Part shown: in pieces, positions 5,778 to 9,197 of the stretch
How the letters are laid out: every line of letters starts with the position of its first letter
Numbering within the stretch: the stretch's first letter is position 1
Assembly: GCA_964505975.1 (NCBI GenBank)
Contig: CAZDLW010000231.1
Coordinates: 1 to 9,197, forward strand
Direction of reading: 5' to 3'
Origin: Gp6-AA40 sp964505975
Lineage (GTDB): Bacteria; Acidobacteriota; Vicinamibacteria; Vicinamibacterales; UBA2999
Length of the DNA: 9,197 nt
The notes under the pieces: generated by a model
What the model was told of the DNA's origin: nothing
Database searches by the model: none
What the model saw: the letters and a program-made list of their open reading frames with translations, nothing else
Made by a program: the position numbers and the translations under genes

Positions 5778-7427
5778 ATGAGCTGGCCTCGGGTCGGCAA
5801 ACTGATCGCGATCCTGAGCCTCGCGACAGGATGCATGAACGTGCCGGCCGAGCGCGTGACGGAACAGGTATTCGCTGTCGGTATGCACGGCGCTGCAGCC
5901 GATGCCACGTACCCGGATCTCGGACGCGCGCTCGCCGCCGTGACCGGCCCGACACACGTGATCCTCGGTCCCGGCAGGCATGTCGTCCGCAATCCGGTGG
6001 TGCTGCGCGAGCGAGGCGTGCGGCTCGTCGGGCAGGGGGCCAGCCAGACCACCATCGTCCCACTCAACCCCGCTCAGGAGGTATTCAGGGTCGAGGCGTC
6101 GGACGTGTCGATAGAGAACTTGCAGATCGTCGCCCGCACGCCCGGAATGGCGGCGCCGGCGACGTTCGGTGTGCTCTTCGACCGAGACGTGGCACGCTGC
6201 GCCGTGCGTGGCGTGCGGATTCAGGACACGGGGGCGTCGGCCGTACTGGGTGAGCGCGTCGACGATTGCGTCGTCAGCGACAACCGGATCTTTCGCTCGG
6301 GTGATGACGGTATTCAACTCCGCGGCCGTGCGATCACCGTCGCCCGCAACTGGATCATCGGCTACTTCGACGAAGCCATCGATCTCGCCGGCAGTGGCGC
6401 TATCGTGGTCGCAGACAACCTGGTGGCTGGTGGCCGGATCGGGATCACGGTCGCCGGTGAGGCGGCAACCGTCGTCACGGGCAATGACGTCGCCGATCAT
6501 GTCGAAGGCGGCATGCACATCCAGGCGGACGGTGGAGTCGTGCGCGGCAACCGGATTCTGAACGCCGGGCTAATCGGGTACGTCCTGGAGTCGCCGCGCG
6601 ACGTGGTGGCCAATGTGACGATCGGCCAACAGGACACGGGAATGCACATCCTCGGCATGCGGGGAGGGCGCTTCTCTTCGAATCTCGCCGTTGCGCGCGA
6701 CGTGGCGTTCGCCTTGGTCGACAGCCGGCCATCCGATTTTCGCGACAATCGCTATTGCGGAGCGCTCACCGGCTGGAGTGGCGACGAATCCCTGGCTGCT
6801 GCGGCGGCGCTGATGGAAGACTGTCCCCAGGGCGGAGGTCCCGTCGATGGATTTCAGGTGGCGGCGGCTGACCGCGGCATCCTGGACGAGGTCGAGGGTC
6901 ACCCGTTCACGATAGCCGGCGTGCCGGTCCGTGTGTCGGCCGTCTCGGAGGGCGATAGAGAATTCGCGCGCTATCTCGAACAGTTCCTGGAGCGGTGGAA
7001 CCCCGGCTATCTCTCGATCGAGGTCGACGGCACGACGATGCACAGCGACATCACGGCGGAGCTGCACGCGATTCTGCGCGGGGCCGATCCCCTCGCGATA
7101 GGGCTGGTCCGCTGGCCGATGCGGAGATTTCACTGGGCGACCGGCAGCCGGTATCCCTTGTGGCACCTGCGCGTGGCGGGGATCCCGGTGGCCATCGTCT
7201 CGTACAGCGATCGCGGAGCCGGCGCCACAATCCGGTTTCTGACGAACGGCCGGCTCGGTGCTGTGGCGCGTGCGGGATTTGCTGCGGAGCGGGCCGGTGT
7301 GGGGTTACGAAACACCTATCGCTCGTGGAGCAGGTATGCCGAGACTGGCCTTCGAAATGCCTACCGGGCGTGGAGACGATGGCGGGCGCCGCAATCCCTG
7401 ATGGTCTTCCCACGGCTTCGCACATGA
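5778..7427 (+). CDS. Predicted lipoprotein with right-handed parallel beta-helix and an unrecognised C-terminal domain
   Basis: Encodes 549 residues. The N-terminus MSWPRVGKLIAILSLATGC is a short lipoprotein signal with a lipobox-like LATG-C and lipidation Cys19, so export and membrane anchoring are predicted. Residues about 44-330 form repeated short strands with Asn/Asp/Gly turns typical of the pectin-lyase-like beta-helix (PbH1/NosD type). Examples are YPDLGRALAAV and VILGPGRHVV at the entry, then DDCVVSDNRIFRSGDDGIQLRGRAITVARNWIIGYFDEAIDLAGSGAIVVADNLVAGG and GGMHIQADGGVVRGNRIL. A surface DD pair (176-177, GDDG) could be catalytic, as in some polysaccharide-acting beta-helix enzymes; that is inference. 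Residues about 355-495 (GFQVAAADRG to RFLTNGRL) form an alpha/beta region I do not recognise. The tail (509-538) is a duplicated Arg/Trp-rich 15-mer. Cysteines at 141, 164, 327 and 349 could form disulphides. In context it may bind, epimerise, cleave or guide the polysaccharide at the envelope, as AlgG-like proteins do, but no AlgG motif was seen. Confidence 0.78.
   Translation: MSWPRVGKLIAILSLATGCMNVPAERVTEQVFAVGMHGAAADATYPDLGRALAAVTGPTHVILGPGRHVVRNPVVLRERGVRLVGQGASQTTIVPLNPAQEVFRVEASDVSIENLQIVARTPGMAAPATFGVLFDRDVARCAVRGVRIQDTGASAVLGERVDDCVVSDNRIFRSGDDGIQLRGRAITVARNWIIGYFDEAIDLAGSGAIVVADNLVAGGRIGITVAGEAATVVTGNDVADHVEGGMHIQADGGVVRGNRILNAGLIGYVLESPRDVVANVTIGQQDTGMHILGMRGGRFSSNLAVARDVAFALVDSRPSDFRDNRYCGALTGWSGDESLAAAAALMEDCPQGGGPVDGFQVAAADRGILDEVEGHPFTIAGVPVRVSAVSEGDREFARYLEQFLERWNPGYLSIEVDGTTMHSDITAELHAILRGADPLAIGLVRWPMRRFHWATGSRYPLWHLRVAGIPVAIVSYSDRGAGATIRFLTNGRLGAVARAGFAAERAGVGLRNTYRSWSRYAETGLRNAYRAWRRWRAPQSLMVFPRLRT
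7302..7391 (+). repeat. Tandem 45-bp (15-codon) in-frame repeat at the lipoprotein C-terminus
   Basis: Two adjacent units, 7302-7346 (GLRNTYRSWSRYAET) and 7347-7391 (GLRNAYRAWRRWRAP), share GLRNxYRxWxR followed by an aromatic residue. At nucleotide level they differ at many third positions (for example ggg-tta versus ggc-ctt), so this is not a fresh duplication; the protein pattern appears to be retained. The units are basic and aromatic and could form an amphipathic helix. Confidence 0.8.
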
Positions 7428-7464
7428 CGTCGTCACGGCGCCCGACCCATGTGACCAACGCATC

Positions 7465-9197
7465 ATGATCTGTGGTGTCCTGACCAAGAACGGCGCCGAG
7501 CCGGATGCGACGATCATCGAGCGGATGCTGCGCGGCGCCGAGCCTGAAGGCGGCCAGGTGACGATGGCCCTTCATCGCGGCGTGGCCCTGGGCTGCGTTG
7601 GAAACGACGCGGCGACCTCCACGCGCCGGGGGCCGGGCATCGCGTGCGACGCGCCGTCAGGGCGATATGCGCTCTGGCAGGGCGACATCTACAATCGCGT
7701 CGAGATCCTCCGCGACCTCGGCGTCACAGGCAGCGAGTCGCGGCAAATCACGAGCCCGGACATCCTGCTCCGCCTGTACGATGCGTACGGCGCGTCGTGT
7801 GTCGAGAAGATCAACGGGTCCTTCGTCTTCGTTCTCTGCGACACGGCGCGACACGAGGCGCTGCTGGCACGCGATCGCTTCGGCGTCGAGACGCTCTACT
7901 ACCATGACGGGCCGCAGGCGGTGATCTTTGCGTCACGGGTGCGTGCCATTCTCGCGCATCCGGAGGTCCGATCCGAGCTCGACCGGCGGGCGCTGCGACG
8001 ATTTCTCGTCTTCGGCTTCAACCCGGCGTGGGACACCTTCTTTCACGGCATCAGGAAGGTTCGTCCGGGCCACTTGCTGACCTCCGATGGTCACCGCCTG
8101 ACGGACAGCCGATACTGGTACCTTTCGTTTCGTGAGGTTCAGCAGAAGCCGGTGTCCGAGTACTGCCGGGACATCGTCGACCTGATGCGCGATTCGATTC
8201 GATTGAGGCTCCAGGATTCCGGCGCTCTTGGCGTCTTTCTGAGCGGCGGCATGGACTCCAGCAGTATCGCGGGCCTCACGCGGGAGCTCTCCAGCGCGCC
8301 CCTCGTCACCTTCTCCTATCGCTGTCTGGGACGGTCGTTCGACGAATCCCACTACGCGCGCATCATGGCCGCCCATTGTGGCGCCGAGCACCACGAGGTC
8401 GTCTTTCGTCCGGGCGACGTCCGGCAGATGGAGTCGATGGTGACGCGGATGGATGAGCCGCTGTGCAATGCGGCCATCACCGTTGCCACGGTCCTGCTGG
8501 GCCAGTCGGCGCGGGGAGCGGTCGATCGTGTCTTCTCCGGTGACGGCGGAGACGAGCTGTTCGGCGGCCATCCCGTGTACGCGGCCGACCGCATCGCTTC
8601 GACGTTCGAGCGCGTGCCCGCGATCGTCCGGCGCCCGTTCCTGGCATTGTTGCGCCGCCTTCCGGACTCGGATCAGAAGCTGAATCTGACGGTGAAGCTC
8701 AAACGCTTCGCCGAGAGCAGCCGATATCCCAAAGAGTTGGGTACGTACCGCTGGCGTATTCAGTACGGCCCCGCCGAACTGGAGCAGATGCTCGCCAATG
8801 GAGACGCACTCACGCGTGACGATGGCGAACTGTTTGGCGATCTCGAGGATCTGTTCGCTGAAGCAGACGGGACGGACGGGCTGAGCCGGTCGCTCTACGT
8901 CGACACGGTGACCGAGGTCGGCTTCTACCTCAGGCGCATGGACCTGATACGTGCGTACAACGTCACTCCTGTCTTCCCGCTGCTCGATCATCGGCTGTTC
9001 GAATACGCGGCCGGCATTCCCTCGCGCCTGAAATTTCGTGATGCCGCGAACACGAAATACATCCAGCACCGGGCGATGGAGGGCGTTCTGCCGAACGAAA
9101 TCGTTCATCGAACGGACAAGCTCGGGCACTCCATTCCGCTGAAAAACTGGCTGCGCTCGGACACAACCGTGAAGACGTTCGTTCGTGACGTGCTGCT
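7465..9197 (+). CDS. Asparagine-synthetase-like amidotransferase (class II glutaminase plus ATP-dependent synthetase), 3' end missing
   Basis: At least 577 codons from ATG 7465, running off the right edge; full family members are usually about 600-650 residues. The N-terminal glutaminase-like domain (about 1-165) starts MICGV, placing the would-be nucleophile at Cys3 rather than the usual Cys2. QGDIYN (72-77) replaces NGEIYN, TSPDILL (96-102) replaces the GSDxE strand, and the RHRGPD and RLSIxD motifs are not recognisable. INGSFVFVLCD (116-126) and LLARDRFGVETLYYH (133-147) are well kept. The synthetase domain is intact: VFLSGGMDSSS (257-267) is the PP-loop that binds ATP, FSGDGGDELFGGH (357-369) follows, then VFPLLDHRLFEYAAGIPSRLKFR (503-525), KYIQHRA and RTDKLGHSIPLKNWLR (549-564). 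No clear Shine-Dalgarno precedes the ATG. Such proteins form amides, either of aspartate or, in polysaccharide loci (WbpS-like), of uronic acids. Glycan amidation is my inference from context. With the glutaminase eroded, it may use free ammonia. Confidence 0.9.
   Translation, partial: MICGVLTKNGAEPDATIIERMLRGAEPEGGQVTMALHRGVALGCVGNDAATSTRRGPGIACDAPSGRYALWQGDIYNRVEILRDLGVTGSESRQITSPDILLRLYDAYGASCVEKINGSFVFVLCDTARHEALLARDRFGVETLYYHDGPQAVIFASRVRAILAHPEVRSELDRRALRRFLVFGFNPAWDTFFHGIRKVRPGHLLTSDGHRLTDSRYWYLSFREVQQKPVSEYCRDIVDLMRDSIRLRLQDSGALGVFLSGGMDSSSIAGLTRELSSAPLVTFSYRCLGRSFDESHYARIMAAHCGAEHHEVVFRPGDVRQMESMVTRMDEPLCNAAITVATVLLGQSARGAVDRVFSGDGGDELFGGHPVYAADRIASTFERVPAIVRRPFLALLRRLPDSDQKLNLTVKLKRFAESSRYPKELGTYRWRIQYGPAELEQMLANGDALTRDDGELFGDLEDLFAEADGTDGLSRSLYVDTVTEVGFYLRRMDLIRAYNVTPVFPLLDHRLFEYAAGIPSRLKFRDAANTKYIQHRAMEGVLPNEIVHRTDKLGHSIPLKNWLRSDTTVKTFVRDVL

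Noticed and set aside
7933..9129. Long minus-strand reading frame (398 codons) opposite the asparagine-synthetase-like gene
   Set aside because: The plus strand encodes clear, ordered synthetase motifs over the same bases. The minus-strand product matches nothing and is an expected GC-rich shadow.
7465..9197. Lasso-peptide cyclase interpretation of the asparagine-synthetase-like protein
   Set aside because: No precursor peptide, B-protein protease or recognition-element gene is nearby. The neighbours are sugar and glycan enzymes.

Overview
This window is one continuous run of plus-strand genes from a high-GC bacterial chromosome. They look like part of a polysaccharide (exopolysaccharide, capsule or O-antigen) biosynthesis locus. 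I see no mobile elements, tRNA or rRNA genes, CRISPR arrays or credible minus-strand genes. Long minus-strand reading frames occur opposite the real genes, as expected in GC-rich DNA. The organism cannot be named from this sequence. GC-rich codon use, GTG and TTG starts and the gene mix fit a soil-type bacterium such as Acidobacteriota (Vicinamibacteria) or a myxobacterium-like lineage; this is a low-confidence guess.

Layout. (1) 3-755: C-terminal half of a GlpD-like FAD-dependent oxidoreductase, cut by the left edge. (2) 752-1600: a SAM-dependent methyltransferase. (3) 1597-2577 and (4) 2574-3665: two consecutive, clearly paralogous NAD(P)-dependent sugar epimerases/dehydratases. Genes 1-4 are joined by 4-bp stop/start overlaps, so they are probably translationally coupled. 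(5) 3680-4465: a left-handed beta-helix (hexapeptide-repeat) acyltransferase, 14 bp further on. (6) 4523-5653: a GT4-type glycosyltransferase with a TTG start and a good Shine-Dalgarno. (7) 5778-7427: a predicted lipoprotein with a right-handed parallel beta-helix, an unrecognised C-terminal domain and a tandem Arg/Trp-rich 15-residue repeat. (8) 7465 to the right edge: an asparagine-synthetase-like amidotransferase, 3' end missing, with an intact synthetase domain but an eroded glutaminase domain.

How they may work together (inference): the epimerases would make modified nucleotide sugars. The glycosyltransferase would add a sugar to a growing lipid-linked chain. The acyltransferase, methyltransferase and asparagine-synthetase-like protein would decorate it by acylation, methylation and amidation. 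The exported beta-helix lipoprotein would act on or bind the polymer at the envelope. The role of the GlpD-like oxidoreductase is unclear. There is no polymerase, flippase, exporter or initiating sugar transferase here, so the locus very likely continues on one or both sides.

The most unusual features are the lipoprotein C-terminus (new-looking domain plus repeat), the asparagine-synthetase-like protein whose would-be nucleophile is Cys3 rather than Cys2, and the pair of diverged tandem epimerases. No gene-free stretch exceeds 300 bases; the longest is 5654-5777.
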